From Sphingomonas vulcanisoli (lineage in GTDB: Bacteria > Pseudomonadota > Alphaproteobacteria > Sphingomonadales > Sphingomonadaceae), in NCBI RefSeq assembly GCF_011761305.1, contig NZ_JAAOZC010000003.1, positions 186,001-250,000 on the forward strand: a stretch of 64,000 bases of DNA, in the 5' to 3' direction. Each line of letters opens with the position of its first letter. Position 1 is the first letter of the stretch. The notes beneath the pieces are model-generated. The model did not search any database. It saw nothing but the letters and a program-made list of their open reading frames with translations, and was not told the origin of the DNA. Of this stretch, positions 1-7,824 are shown in pieces. The position numbers were made by a program, and so were the translations under genes.

Positions 1-1
1 T

Positions 2-1069
2 TTCGGCGACCAATATGCGCGAGCGCCCGAAAGCGAATGGCTCGACCTGTTTCGGGAGAAGACGGTCGCGCTGATGATGGATCGCATCCGCGACGATCTG
101 GCGCTGCTCGGCATCCGGCACGAGGTGTTCGCCTCGGAGGCTGCGGTTCAGAAGACGGGCCGGGTCGATGCTGCGTTCGATCGGCTGCGGCGCGAGGGCC
201 TGATCTACGAGGGTATGCTCGAGCCGCCCAAAGGCGAGCTTCCCGACGATTGGGAGCCGACCGAGATGACGCTGTTCCGCTCGACTCAGTTCGGCGATGA
301 TCAGGATCGGCCGGTGCGCAAATCGGATGGCGGGCTAACCTATTTCGGCACCGATCTCGCGTACCATGTCCAGAAGGCCGAGAAAGCCGATCAGATGATC
401 GACATCTGGGGCGCGGACCATGCCGGCACGGTCAAGCGCATCCAGGCGGCGGTGCAGGCGCTTACGGCCAAGCCGTTCGACGTCAAGCTCGTCCAGATGG
501 TGCGGCTGCTGCGCGGTGGCGAGCCGGTGAAGATGTCCAAGCGCTCTGGCTCGTTCGTGACGCTCGCCGATGTCGTGCAGGAGGTCGGCAAGGATGTCGT
601 GCGCTTCACGATGCTGACCCGGCGGGCTGACGCGCAGATGGATTTCGATTTCGCCAAGGTGGTGGAGGCGTCGAAGGACAACCCGGTCTTCTACGTTCAG
701 TATGCGCACGCCCGGATCGCATCGCTGCATCGGCGCGCGGTGGAGGCGGGGATCGTGCTGCCCGAGGCGGACCTCGGCCTGCTCGACGGGGCCGAGCTGG
801 AACTGGTCAAGCTGGCCGCGCAATTCCCGCGCATCATCGAGGCGGCGGCGAGCGCGCACGAGCCGCACCGCATCGCTTTCTATCTCTACGATCTCGCCGC
901 CGCATTCCATGCTTTGTGGAACCAGGGCAATGACGATCCCGCCCGCCGCTTTTTGTTGGCGGACAACCCCGCCAGGACCGCGGCGCGGCTGGCGTTGGCC
1001 GATGGGATCGGGCAGGTTGTGAAGAACGGCCTGGGCGTGATGGGCGTCGCGGCCGCCACGGAGATGTGA
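2..1069 (+). CDS. argS: Arginyl-tRNA synthetase, 5' end cut by window
   Basis: Charges tRNA-Arg with arginine in the cytoplasm. The reading frame is open from base 2, so the N-terminal half with the HIGH motif lies outside the window. Visible are the class I KMSK loop (VKMSKRSGSF, near base 530), the catalytic-domain stretch DIWGADHAGTVKR, and a C-terminal DALR-type helical anticodon-binding domain ending in a typical LGVMG tail. A SPOR-domain gene follows 7 bases later, the usual sphingomonad order. The identification is secure; only the 5' end is missing. Confidence 0.96.
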   Translation, partial: FGDQYARAPESEWLDLFREKTVALMMDRIRDDLALLGIRHEVFASEAAVQKTGRVDAAFDRLRREGLIYEGMLEPPKGELPDDWEPTEMTLFRSTQFGDDQDRPVRKSDGGLTYFGTDLAYHVQKAEKADQMIDIWGADHAGTVKRIQAAVQALTAKPFDVKLVQMVRLLRGGEPVKMSKRSGSFVTLADVVQEVGKDVVRFTMLTRRADAQMDFDFAKVVEASKDNPVFYVQYAHARIASLHRRAVEAGIVLPEADLGLLDGAELELVKLAAQFPRIIEAAASAHEPHRIAFYLYDLAAAFHALWNQGNDDPARRFLLADNPARTAARLALADGIGQVVKNGLGVMGVAAATEM

Positions 1070-1076
1070 GCGAGCG

Positions 1077-1859
1077 ATGGTGGAGATCCGGCGCGGCCCT
1101 TTACCCGGATTAGGCGGTGAGGCTTCGGGTTCGGAGCGGCTGCCGTGGCTGGAGCCGGTCGAAGACGAAGATGCCGGCCGCTATCCCGATCCCGGTGGTT
1201 ATGGCGGCGTGATCGTCACGGTGATCGCGGTGCTGATCGGGATAACGATGATCACCGCAGCGGTGGTCTGGTTCCGCCATCACCGCGCCGCCACTGCCGA
1301 TATCGGCGGCGTGATCCATGCAATGCCGGGGCCGTATAAGGTCAAGCCGCCCGAAAGCGGCGGCCTCAAGACCGATCAGGTCGGCGAGGTCGCCGCCGGT
1401 ACCGGCGCTGGCGAGGAAATCAACGGCGTGCTCGATCTCAACGCCGTGCCCGAAGAGCCGATCATTCGGCGCGGCAAGCCGGTGCAGGCACCACAGGCCG
1501 CTGCGCCGGCACCCGCCGCGCCGCCCGTAGCCCCCTTGCCACGGACGGTCGACGCGCCGCCGCTGCCGGCCCCTGTCCCGGTTGCGGCCAAACCCGAGGC
1601 GCCTGCGATTCCGCCGCCGCCCACCGGCGGCGGGGCGATCCAGCTCGGCGCTTTCTCCTCCGAGGCCAAGGCCAAGGCGGCATGGAAGGGGCTATCGACG
1701 CGCTTTGCCTTCCTCCACGACATGACGATGGCGGTGCAGCCGGTGACCTCGGGCGACGCCACGCTCTACCGCTTGCGCGCGAGCGGCGGTGATGTACCGG
1801 GCAAGCTTTGCGCGCGGCTCAAGATCGCGGGCGAGACCTGCGCGGTGGTCGGCGACTGA
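1077..1859 (+). CDS. SPOR-domain membrane protein
   Basis: 260-residue inner-membrane protein. Residues about 43–66 form one membrane segment. A Pro/Ala-rich periplasmic linker (about 130–180) follows, then a C-terminal SPOR domain (about 185–258, starting GGAIQLGAFSSEAKA). SPOR domains bind glycan strands lacking stem peptides at the septum, so a role in cell division or envelope remodelling is inferred. The stop codon TGA shares its last A with the ATG of nagZ (TGATG), implying translational coupling with a peptidoglycan-recycling enzyme. Confidence 0.9.
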   Translation: MVEIRRGPLPGLGGEASGSERLPWLEPVEDEDAGRYPDPGGYGGVIVTVIAVLIGITMITAAVVWFRHHRAATADIGGVIHAMPGPYKVKPPESGGLKTDQVGEVAAGTGAGEEINGVLDLNAVPEEPIIRRGKPVQAPQAAAPAPAAPPVAPLPRTVDAPPLPAPVPVAAKPEAPAIPPPPTGGGAIQLGAFSSEAKAKAAWKGLSTRFAFLHDMTMAVQPVTSGDATLYRLRASGGDVPGKLCARLKIAGETCAVVGD

Positions 1860-2863
1860 TGACGCCTTTGATTTTGGGAATGGCCGGCCCTGAGCTGGGT
1901 GCGGCCGAGCGGGATTTTTTTACCGGCGTCGATCCGGCGGGCTTCATCCTGTTCAAGCGCAATGTCGTCGATCGCGCGCAGATGAAGCGGCTGACCGACG
2001 ATCTCCGAACGATCTCGGGGCGCGCAGATGTGCCGATCCTGATCGATCAGGAAGGCGGGCGCGTCGCGCGGATGCAGCCGCCCGAATGGCCCAAGTTCCC
2101 GCCGGGCGCGGTGTTCGATCAGCTTTACGACATCGCGCCGATGAGCGCGATTAAGGCGCTGGAGGCCAATGCGCAGGCGCTGGCGCTGATGCTGCGCGCG
2201 GTCGGCGTCAACGTCGATTGCCTGCCCTTGCTCGATGTCCGCAAGCCCGGCGCGCACGATATCATCGGCGATCGCGCGCTCGGCACCGAGCCGATGCGCG
2301 TCGCCGCGCTGGGGCGGGCGACCTTGGAAGGGCTGCGTGCGGGCGGCGCGGTCGGCGTGGTCAAGCATGTGCCGGGGCATGGCCGGGCGCTGGCGGACAG
2401 CCATATCGAGCTGCCGGTGGTCGATGCTTCCGCCGAGGAGCTGGAGACCGACATCCGCCCGTTCGCGCAGCTCGATTGGGCGCCGATGGCGATGACCGCG
2501 CACGTCGTCTACACCGCCTGGGACGCCGAACAGTGCGCCAGCCTTTCGGCCAAGGTGATCGGCGAGATCGTGCGCGGGCGGATCTGCTTCGATGGGCTGT
2601 TGATGTCCGACGATCTCGGCATGCACGCGCTCAAGGGCAGCTTCGCCGATCGGGCGGCGGGCGTGATCGCGGCGGGCTGCGATGTCGCGTTGCATTGTTC
2701 GGGGGACATGGCCGAGATGGAAGCCTGCGCCGGTGCGGTCTCGGAGATCGGTGCGATGGCGCGCGCCCGGCTCGATCGAGCGATGGCGACGATCGGCGCG
2801 CCCGAAGGCGATTTCGATGCGCTGATCGCGACCCGTGATGCCTTCCTGGCGGCGCTGCAATAG
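1859..2863 (+). CDS. nagZ: Beta-N-acetylglucosaminidase NagZ (GH3)
   Basis: 334-residue cytoplasmic glycoside hydrolase family 3 enzyme that removes N-acetylglucosamine from anhydro-muropeptides during cell-wall recycling. Visible family motifs are LIDQEGGRVARM near residue 61, KHVPGHGRALADSH with the flexible-loop Asp/His acid-base pair, and MSDDLGM carrying the nucleophile Asp. An in-frame upstream ATG at 1808 would overlap the SPOR gene. I chose 1859 because it overlaps the SPOR stop and gives the normal NagZ N-terminus. A palindromic repeat starts 12 bases after the stop. Confidence 0.95.
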   Translation: MTPLILGMAGPELGAAERDFFTGVDPAGFILFKRNVVDRAQMKRLTDDLRTISGRADVPILIDQEGGRVARMQPPEWPKFPPGAVFDQLYDIAPMSAIKALEANAQALALMLRAVGVNVDCLPLLDVRKPGAHDIIGDRALGTEPMRVAALGRATLEGLRAGGAVGVVKHVPGHGRALADSHIELPVVDASAEELETDIRPFAQLDWAPMAMTAHVVYTAWDAEQCASLSAKVIGEIVRGRICFDGLLMSDDLGMHALKGSFADRAAGVIAAGCDVALHCSGDMAEMEACAGAVSEIGAMARARLDRAMATIGAPEGDFDALIATRDAFLAALQ

Positions 2864-2875
2864 TTCGGATCGCCA

Positions 2876-2996
2876 ATCCTCCCCTGTAAGGGGAGGTGGC
2901 AGCCCGCAGGGCTGACGGAGGGGTGTCACCCTCTCGATGGCGGGATACCCCTCCACCATCCTTCGGATGGTCCCCCTCTCCTTGCAGGGGAGGATT
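2876..2996. repeat. Intergenic palindromic repeat, family A copy 1
   Basis: About 120 bp with outer inverted arms (atcctcccct…aggggaggat) and an inner 'ggtggcagcccgcagggctg' hairpin. Very similar to the copy at 55144–55269, including the central tract. Lies between nagZ and the end of the minus-strand lipoprotein gene, where it could act as a bidirectional terminator. Confidence 0.85.
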
Positions 2997-3355
2997 TAAG
3001 GTCTGGGAGCAGGCGCTGCTGGGGCACTGGTGGGCTGCGAGGGGCCCGCCGAAGTGATCGGCGCTACCGACGGCGCGGCATCGGGATTGGCGACCGTCGT
3101 CGCATCGCCGCTAAGCACCACGGTAAAGCCATCGATATCCTTGGTGCCCCACCGCTCCGCCTCCGCGGTAATGGCGTTGGTGCAATCCCAGCTTTGGCCG
3201 TTGGTGGCAAGGCAGCGGTTGACCATCGCGTCCCGCTCAACGGTATTCTGGCGGTAGAAGTCCACGGACTTGGCGGGGTGGCAGCCGGTGAGCGCACATG
3301 CCGCCGCCAGCGCCGCTGACCGCCGCGCACGTTTCTCGAGGATGCAAATCGCCAT
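2996..3355 (-). CDS. Small lipoprotein, EexN-like
   Basis: 119-residue protein with a basic N-terminus, a hydrophobic segment and a lipobox ending ALTGC (Cys about 24), so probably a membrane-anchored lipoprotein. The mature N-terminal part (VDFYRQNTVERDAMVNRC…SWDCTNA) resembles the EexN family, named after a conjugative entry-exclusion lipoprotein but widespread on chromosomes. The C-terminal third is Pro/Ala/Ser-rich and low complexity. No conjugation genes are nearby, so an exclusion role is not supported. The stop codon touches repeat A1. Confidence 0.6.
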   Translation of the reverse strand: MAICILEKRARRSAALAAACALTGCHPAKSVDFYRQNTVERDAMVNRCLATNGQSWDCTNAITAEAERWGTKDIDGFTVVLSGDATTVANPDAAPSVAPITSAGPSQPTSAPAAPAPRP

Positions 3356-3453
3356 CGGACCTGTTCAGGCCGGTTCAAGCACGCGAATGTTTAAGATCAT
3401 CACCCATCCGGCCCACCCCTCTAGGCATGGCCGATCATCGGCGGGGAACGTGC

Positions 3454-3576
3454 CTAAGGCAAGGGCCCGTGCGGCCATAGGCAGATGGCGATCGCCAGTC
3501 CCAGCGCCATTACGGACATCACCACGGTCGACGCGATCAGCATATTCAAGGCGGCATTGCCAAGCCGTACGATCAT
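3454..3576 (-). CDS. Possible 40-residue single-pass membrane peptide
   Basis: Short frame starting MIVRLGNAALNML with one strongly hydrophobic segment (LIASTVVMSVMALGLAIAI). It lies in the 535-bp gap between the EexN-like gene and scpA. A G-rich stretch precedes the ATG but is not a convincing ribosome site. I do not recognise a family. It could be chance coding in high-GC DNA. Confidence 0.3.
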   Translation of the reverse strand: MIVRLGNAALNMLIASTVVMSVMALGLAIAICLWPHGPLP

Positions 3577-3707
3577 TCCAAAGCCCCCCGGCTGTTTCAG
3601 AACAGACGTCGCCCGATCGGCACCGGCACAGCCTAGCGTCGCCCTGTTGCACAATATTACGAAGGTTGACGGGCGCGCGGGAGCGAGAGGCGCGCGGTGC
3701 GGCGAAG

Positions 3708-3746
3708 TACGCCCCGTTGCGGGGTAAGGGGGTGCAACGGGGCGTA
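3708..3746. repeat. Perfect 13-bp inverted repeat upstream of scpA
   Basis: The arms tacgccccgttgc (3708–3720) and gcaacggggcgta (3734–3746) are exact reverse complements separated by a 13-base G-rich loop. It lies about 145 bp before scpA and has no T tract, so it is not an obvious terminator. It could be an operator or an RNA hairpin. The rest of the 3577–3890 gap shows nothing else I recognise. Confidence 0.6.
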
Positions 3747-3890
3747 GGATGCGCCAAGCAACTCTGATGGGAAGGGCCGTATCCCACCCATGCGGAAGAC
3801 GTCGCGGCGCCGGGAAGCCCCCAGTTCCGGCGGCGATAAATTTGGCGCGCCAAAGCTTTCCTGACGGATCGGATGCGCTAGTCTCCGGCG

Positions 3891-4640
3891 ATGGCTGAAC
3901 CGTTGAACCTCCCGCTGGCGGCGGAGGAGACCTTGTCGATCGATGTGGAGGGGTGGGAAGGGCCGCTCGATCTGCTGCTGACGCTGGCGCGCGCGCAGAA
4001 GGTGGATCTCAAGCAGATATCGATTCTCGCACTGGTCGAGCAATATCTGGCCTTCATCGCGCAGGCACGCGCGCTCAAGCTGGAGGTCGCGGCCGATTAT
4101 CTGGTGATGGCGGCATGGCTGGCCTATCTCAAATCGGCGCTGCTGCTGCCGCGCGATCCCGAGATCGAGCCGAGCCCCGAAGAACTGGCGCTGCGGCTGC
4201 AGCTCCGGCTGCAGCGGCTGGATGCGATGCGCGAGGCGGGGGCACGGCTGATGGCGCGCGATCGGCTGGGGCGGGATGTGTTCCCGCGGGGCGATCCCGA
4301 CGGGCTGCGGATCGTCAAGAAGCCGATGTGGGAGGCCAATCTGTTCGATCTGATCGCGGCCTATGGCGCGGTGAAGGCGCGGGCGATCCCGGCGATCCAT
4401 ATCGTCCAGCGCCGCACGGTGATGACGCTGGAGACGGCGATCGAGCTGGTCTCGCGGATGATCGGGGTCGGCCTCGATTGGGCCGATCTCGCGAGCTTCC
4501 TGCCCGCCGATATGGCGCCCGACTATCGCCGATCGGCGATCGCCTCCAGCTTCGTCGCCTCGCTGGAGCTGGCCAAGCAGGGGCGGCTGGAATTTCGCCA
4601 GGATGCGGCGTTCGCGCCCCTGATGGTGCGGGCATCATGA
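3891..4640 (+). CDS. scpA: Segregation and condensation protein A
   Basis: 249-residue kleisin subunit of the SMC–ScpAB condensin complex, which compacts and segregates chromosomes. The signature WEGPLDLLLTLARAQKVDL is at residues about 22–40, followed by the helical SMC-neck-binding region and a C-terminal winged-helix region. The stop codon overlaps the start of scpB (ATGA), as is usual for this pair. The smc gene is not in the window. Confidence 0.95.
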   Translation: MAEPLNLPLAAEETLSIDVEGWEGPLDLLLTLARAQKVDLKQISILALVEQYLAFIAQARALKLEVAADYLVMAAWLAYLKSALLLPRDPEIEPSPEELALRLQLRLQRLDAMREAGARLMARDRLGRDVFPRGDPDGLRIVKKPMWEANLFDLIAAYGAVKARAIPAIHIVQRRTVMTLETAIELVSRMIGVGLDWADLASFLPADMAPDYRRSAIASSFVASLELAKQGRLEFRQDAAFAPLMVRAS

Positions 4641-5209
4641 TCGCCGACGATCTCCGCGCGCTGGAAGCGGCGCTGTTCGCGGCGGAGGCACCGATGACGC
4701 CGGGCGAGCTCGCCGCCGCCACGGGCATCGGCGATATCAAGGGCGCGCTCGATCGGCTGGGGAGCGCCTATGAGGGCCATGGCATCGCGCTGACCGAGCA
4801 TGGCGGCCGCTGGAGCTTCCGTACCGCGCCCGACCTTGCCCATATCCTGCGCCGCGAGCGGCCCGAGCCGCGCAAATTGAGCCGCGCGGGGATCGAGACG
4901 CTGGCAATAATCGCCTATCACGAGCCCGTCAGCCGCGCCGAGATCGAGGCGATCCGCGGCGTGCAGATCAGCAAGGGGACGCTCGATGCCCTGCTGGAGG
5001 CCGGCTGGATCAAGCCCGCCGGGCGGCGCGAGGTGCCGGGGCGCCCGCTGACTTTTGCGACGACGCCCGACTTCCTCGATCACTTCAGCCTCGCCTCACG
5101 CCGCGATCTGCCCGGGATCGAGGATCTCAAGGCGGCAGGACTGCTCGATCCGATCGATCTGGCGATGGAGCAGCAGCTCCGGCTGGATGCGGGGGAAGGG
5201 GACGTTTGA
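4637..5209 (+). CDS. scpB: Segregation and condensation protein B
   Basis: 190-residue partner of ScpA with two winged-helix domains. The hallmark ETLAIIAYHEPVSRAEIEAI sits near residue 90. The ATG at 4637 overlaps the scpA stop by four bases, which fixes the start and indicates coupled translation. The last base of its TGA coincides with the first bases of palindromic repeat A2. tatA follows 182 bases downstream, the normal sphingomonad order. Confidence 0.95.
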   Translation: MIADDLRALEAALFAAEAPMTPGELAAATGIGDIKGALDRLGSAYEGHGIALTEHGGRWSFRTAPDLAHILRRERPEPRKLSRAGIETLAIIAYHEPVSRAEIEAIRGVQISKGTLDALLEAGWIKPAGRREVPGRPLTFATTPDFLDHFSLASRRDLPGIEDLKAAGLLDPIDLAMEQQLRLDAGEGDV

Positions 5210-5331
5210 TCCTCCCCGGCACGGGGAGGTGGCAGCCGGAGGCTGACGGAGGGGGCTTTCAACTAGCGTCGCGCCTTGCCGCGAGCCCCCTCCACCATGC
5301 TGCGCATGGTCCCTCCCCTTGCCGGGGAGGA
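5208..5331. repeat. Intergenic palindromic repeat, family A copy 2
   Basis: Outer arms gatcctccccggcacgggga and its complement near 5315–5331, with inner 'ggtggcagccggaggctgacgg' and 'ccctccaccatgctgcgcatgg' hairpins. It begins within the scpB stop codon, so it sits in the 3' end of the scpB transcript. Confidence 0.85.
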
Positions 5332-5391
5332 ACTATCTGGCGCAACCGCCTCCGCTTCCCTACATAGCGGGCACGTTGAAGGAGACTGGCG

Positions 5392-5652
5392 ATGGGCGGC
5401 TTGAGTATCTGGCACTGGCTGCTGCTGGCGGTGGTGGTGATGCTGCTGTTCGGCAAGGGCCGGCTTTCGGACATCATGGGCGATGCCGGCCGCGGCATCA
5501 AAAGCTTCAAGAAGGGCCTTGCCGACGAAGAGGAAGAGGCCACCGCCCGCCGCGCCGCCGCCCCTCCGCCGCGCCTGGACAGCCAGCCGCCGCTGGAACC
5601 TAGCAAGGATCCGCACCTTCAACCGATGCAGGATGACCGGCCGAAGGTTTGA
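5392..5652 (+). CDS. tatA: Twin-arginine translocase subunit TatA
   Basis: 86-residue inner-membrane protein that forms the protein-conducting component of the Tat pathway for folded proteins. One N-terminal membrane helix ([16 protein letters not shown]) is followed by the TatA amphipathic signature [20 protein letters not shown] and an acidic, Pro-rich tail. The ATG is preceded by a good ribosome site (ggagactggcg). Unlike the usual scpB–tatA–tatB–tatC order, tRNA-Gly on the other strand follows after 13 bases and neither tatB nor tatC is in the window. Confidence 0.93.
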   Translation: MGGLSIWHWLLLAVVVMLLFGKGRLSDIMGDAGRGIKSFKKGLADEEEEATARRAAAPPPRLDSQPPLEPSKDPHLQPMQDDRPKV

Positions 5653-5665
5653 TTTTGAGGATTGC

Positions 5666-5739
5666 TGGAGCGGGTAGCGGGGATCGAACCCGCATCACAA
5701 GCTTGGAAGGCTAGTGCTCTACCATTGAGCTATACCCGC
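5666..5739 (-). tRNA. tRNA-Gly (anticodon TCC)
   Basis: 74-nt cloverleaf on the minus strand. The acceptor arm GCGGGTA pairs with TACCCGC. It has a D-loop AGCTCAATGGTAGAGC, an anticodon loop CTTCCAA with anticodon TCC, a T-arm GGTTCGATCC, and an encoded CCA end. It reads Gly codons GGA/GGG. It lies tail to tail with tatA. Confidence 0.97.
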
Positions 5740-5862
5740 GCCGTGGCGGCGGCTTAGCCGTGGCGGCGCTGACGGGTCAATCGGCTTTGCGCAATCGTTG
5801 GCGGGGCGTTGACAGCCCGGAGCCTAGTCGCCATTGAGCCGCCTCTCCCGCGAAAAGCACCT

Positions 5863-5948
5863 GGACAGGTGGCCGAGTGGTTAAAGGCAGCAGACTGTAA
5901 ATCTGCCCGTGCAAGCGTACGCTGGTTCGAATCCAGCCCTGTCCACCA
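5863..5948 (+). tRNA. tRNA-Tyr (anticodon GTA)
   Basis: 86-nt class II tRNA with a long variable arm. The acceptor GGACAGG pairs with CCTGTCC. The anticodon stem is gcaga/tctgc around GTA, the T-arm is GGTTCGAATCC, and a CCA end is encoded. Divergent from tRNA-Gly with 123 bp between them. Confidence 0.97.
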
Positions 5949-6016
5949 AACTTTAAGCCCCCCCTTCCAGCCATCGCTTCATCGCCAGGCAAGCGGAGCC
6001 CCGCTAAAGGATCGCG

Positions 6017-6313
6017 ATGGGCCTGTTGCTGCCTCTGCTCGCTGTGCTCGCGGTGCCGCCCGGGATCGACGCCCGGCACGTTCCGCTGGGCAGTCCGCTC
6101 GGGGCGATGCCGATCATCGTCTCGCCCGGGGAGAGCTTGCAGGTGCTGCGCGCGCCGATGACCGAGGCGCAGTGGGAGCGTCAACAGCGTGCTTCCGTGG
6201 AGCGCGCGCGCAAGACGCCTCGCGGACGGATGATCGAACGCTGGATCGCGGAAAATGAACGGCGAAACGCTGCCGAGGGCACGGACGGCGCTGCACCAGC
6301 AGACCCACATTAA
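6017..6313 (+). CDS. Hypothetical small secreted protein
   Basis: 98 residues with a hydrophobic N-terminus (GLLLPLLAVLAVPPGIDA) that could be a signal peptide. A charged, Arg/Glu-rich C-terminal half follows (WERQQRASVERARKTPRG). I do not recognise a family. It follows tRNA-Tyr on the same strand and could share its transcript. Codon use is like its neighbours. Moderate confidence that it is real. Confidence 0.45.
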   Translation: MGLLLPLLAVLAVPPGIDARHVPLGSPLGAMPIIVSPGESLQVLRAPMTEAQWERQQRASVERARKTPRGRMIERWIAENERRNAAEGTDGAAPADPH

Positions 6314-6505
6314 GGCCCGATTTGCGACCCTTTCGATAAGTTGCATCGCAAAAATCGATTTGCTCGATTTGCGGGCGTGCCGTACAAAGTCGTCATTCCC
6401 GCGGCGGTCTACCCCCCTCCGTTGGATAGAGGCGCTGTCTACCCCGGCGCTTCGCTGTTGTTTGGCTTGCTTGGGGAGCATCGACTTACCCGCCGATCGC
6501 CTCCG

Positions 6506-6540
6506 GCCCCGCCCGCTTATCGCGGGCGGGGCTTTCGCTT
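6506..6540 (+). terminator. Strong hairpin terminator upstream of rlmB
   Basis: Eleven-base-pair GC stem (6506–6516 with 6522–6532), loop ttatc, followed by tttcgctttt. It would end a transcript coming from tRNA-Tyr and the small secreted gene or from the uncoded 6314–6505 stretch. It lies only 30 bases before rlmB, so rlmB must start transcription at or after it, or by read-through. I see no gene in 6314–6505. Confidence 0.75.
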
Positions 6541-6569
6541 TTCGGGAGGCGGGCTTACCAGCAGCGCCT

Positions 6570-7319
6570 ATGCGCCGCGGTCATCGTCCTTCCCAGCCCG
6601 TTTCCAATCGCCCCCGTTTCTGGGGCCGCCACGCGGTCGCGGCGGCACTCGCCAATCCCGAGCGCACCGTGCGCCGGATATGGGCGACTCGCGAGGCGGC
6701 AGCGGCGTTCGGCGGCTTCGATCCCGCCGTACCGATGAGCTTTGCCGAGGCGCCCGATCTCGGCCGGCTGGTGCCCTCCGATGCGCCGCACCAGGGCATC
6801 GTCATCGAGGTCGATCCGCTGGAGGAGATCTGGCTCGGCGATCTGCTGGCGCAGGGCGCGGGCGATCAGCGGCCGTTAATCGTGCTCGATCAGGTTACCG
6901 ATCCGCACAATGTCGGCGCGGTGCTGCGGTCGGCAGCGGCGTTCGATGCGCTGGGCCTGGTGACGCAGGATCGCCATGCCCCGCCCGAGAGCGGCGCGCT
7001 GGCCAAGGCGGCATCCGGCGCGCTGGAATTCGTGCCCTGGGTCCGCGTGGTCAATCTGGCACGCGCGCTGGATGAGATCGGGGAAGCGGGCTTCTGGCGA
7101 ATCGGGCTCACCGGCGCGGGCGGACGCTCCCTGGAGCAGGCGATCGGCACGGCGCGCGTCGCTCTGGTGCTGGGCGCCGAGGGCGAAGGGATGCGCCAGA
7201 ATACCGAGGCGCATTGCGATGAACTCGCGCGCCTGCCGATCAGCCCGAAGATCGAGAGCCTCAATATCTCCAACGCCGCCGCGATCGCCCTTTATGCCGA
7301 GGCGCGGCGCAGTAGATAA
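6570..7319 (+). CDS. rlmB: 23S rRNA (guanosine-2'-O-)-methyltransferase, TrmH/RlmB family
   Basis: 249-residue SPOUT-class methyltransferase using S-adenosylmethionine. The N-terminal substrate-binding domain includes FWGRHAVAAALANPERTVRR. The three family motifs are present: LDQVTDPHNVGAVLRSAAAF, LVLGAEGEGMR and LPISPKIESLNISNAAAIAL. Longer in-frame upstream starts exist (6255) but would cross the terminator hairpin and give a non-homologous tail. I chose the ATG at 6570, after the hairpin. The TAA stop overlaps the first bases of repeat B1. Confidence 0.92.
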   Translation: MRRGHRPSQPVSNRPRFWGRHAVAAALANPERTVRRIWATREAAAAFGGFDPAVPMSFAEAPDLGRLVPSDAPHQGIVIEVDPLEEIWLGDLLAQGAGDQRPLIVLDQVTDPHNVGAVLRSAAAFDALGLVTQDRHAPPESGALAKAASGALEFVPWVRVVNLARALDEIGEAGFWRIGLTGAGGRSLEQAIGTARVALVLGAEGEGMRQNTEAHCDELARLPISPKIESLNISNAAAIALYAEARRSR

Positions 7320-7433
7320 GCCCCTCCCCTTTAGGGGAGGGGTTGGGGTGGGGGACGCTGGCAAAATTCAGGGAGGCACCCGGAACGAGCGGACTGCCCC
7401 ACCCCAACCCCTCCCCTGAAGGGGAGGGGCTTG
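7318..7433. repeat. Intergenic palindromic repeat, family B copy 1
   Basis: Near-perfect 116-bp inverted repeat: aagcccctcccctttagggg… at the left and its complement at the right, with 'ggggttggggtggggg' arms continuing inward. It lies between the convergent rlmB and ferredoxin genes, where it can serve as a bidirectional terminator. It overlaps the rlmB stop codon. Confidence 0.88.
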
Positions 7434-7439
7434 AAAATA

Positions 7440-7757
7440 TCAATCGTCGCTGGCGATCCGGACCTTCAGGCCATCCAGCGCATCGCTGAACGGAATCTGG
7501 CAGGAAAGCCGCGAGGTTTCGTCGCGATCATCGCTGCTGTCGAGCAGATCATCCTCGTCTTCGCTCATCTCCGGCAGCTTATCCACGAAGGCAGGATCGA
7601 CGTGGACGTGGCAAGTGGCGCAGCTGCAGCAGCCGCCGCACAACGCCAGCAGCTCATCGACGCCGCCATCGCGGATCACTTCCATTACCGACAGGCCGGC
7701 TTCGCCTTCGAGCTCGCGCTCTTCGCCTTCGCGAGTGACGACGATCAGCTTCGGCAT
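7440..7757 (-). CDS. Adrenodoxin-type 2Fe-2S ferredoxin
   Basis: 105-residue small electron carrier. The cluster ligands are Cys40, Cys46, Cys49 ([10 protein letters not shown], spacing C-x5-C-x2-C) and Cys86. The acidic stretch [18 protein letters not shown] is typical of adrenodoxin-like proteins that donate electrons to cytochrome P450s or take part in Fe-S assembly. No P450 or ferredoxin reductase is nearby, so the partner is unknown. Divergent from the glycosylase gene. Confidence 0.9.
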   Translation of the reverse strand: MPKLIVVTREGEERELEGEAGLSVMEVIRDGGVDELLALCGGCCSCATCHVHVDPAFVDKLPEMSEDEDDLLDSSDDRDETSRLSCQIPFSDALDGLKVRIASDD

Positions 7758-7824
7758 TAGGGATTCTCCTCAAGGAACTGCGGCGCTCCCTATGTCGGAC
7801 GGGCCGCGCTGGCAATAAGGCGAA

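Noticed and set aside
2996-3355. Conjugative entry exclusion as the role of the EexN-like lipoprotein
   Set aside because: No conjugation genes are nearby; the resemblance is limited to a short domain.
6255-6569. N-terminal extension of RlmB starting at 6255
   Set aside because: It would run through a strong terminator hairpin and has no family match.
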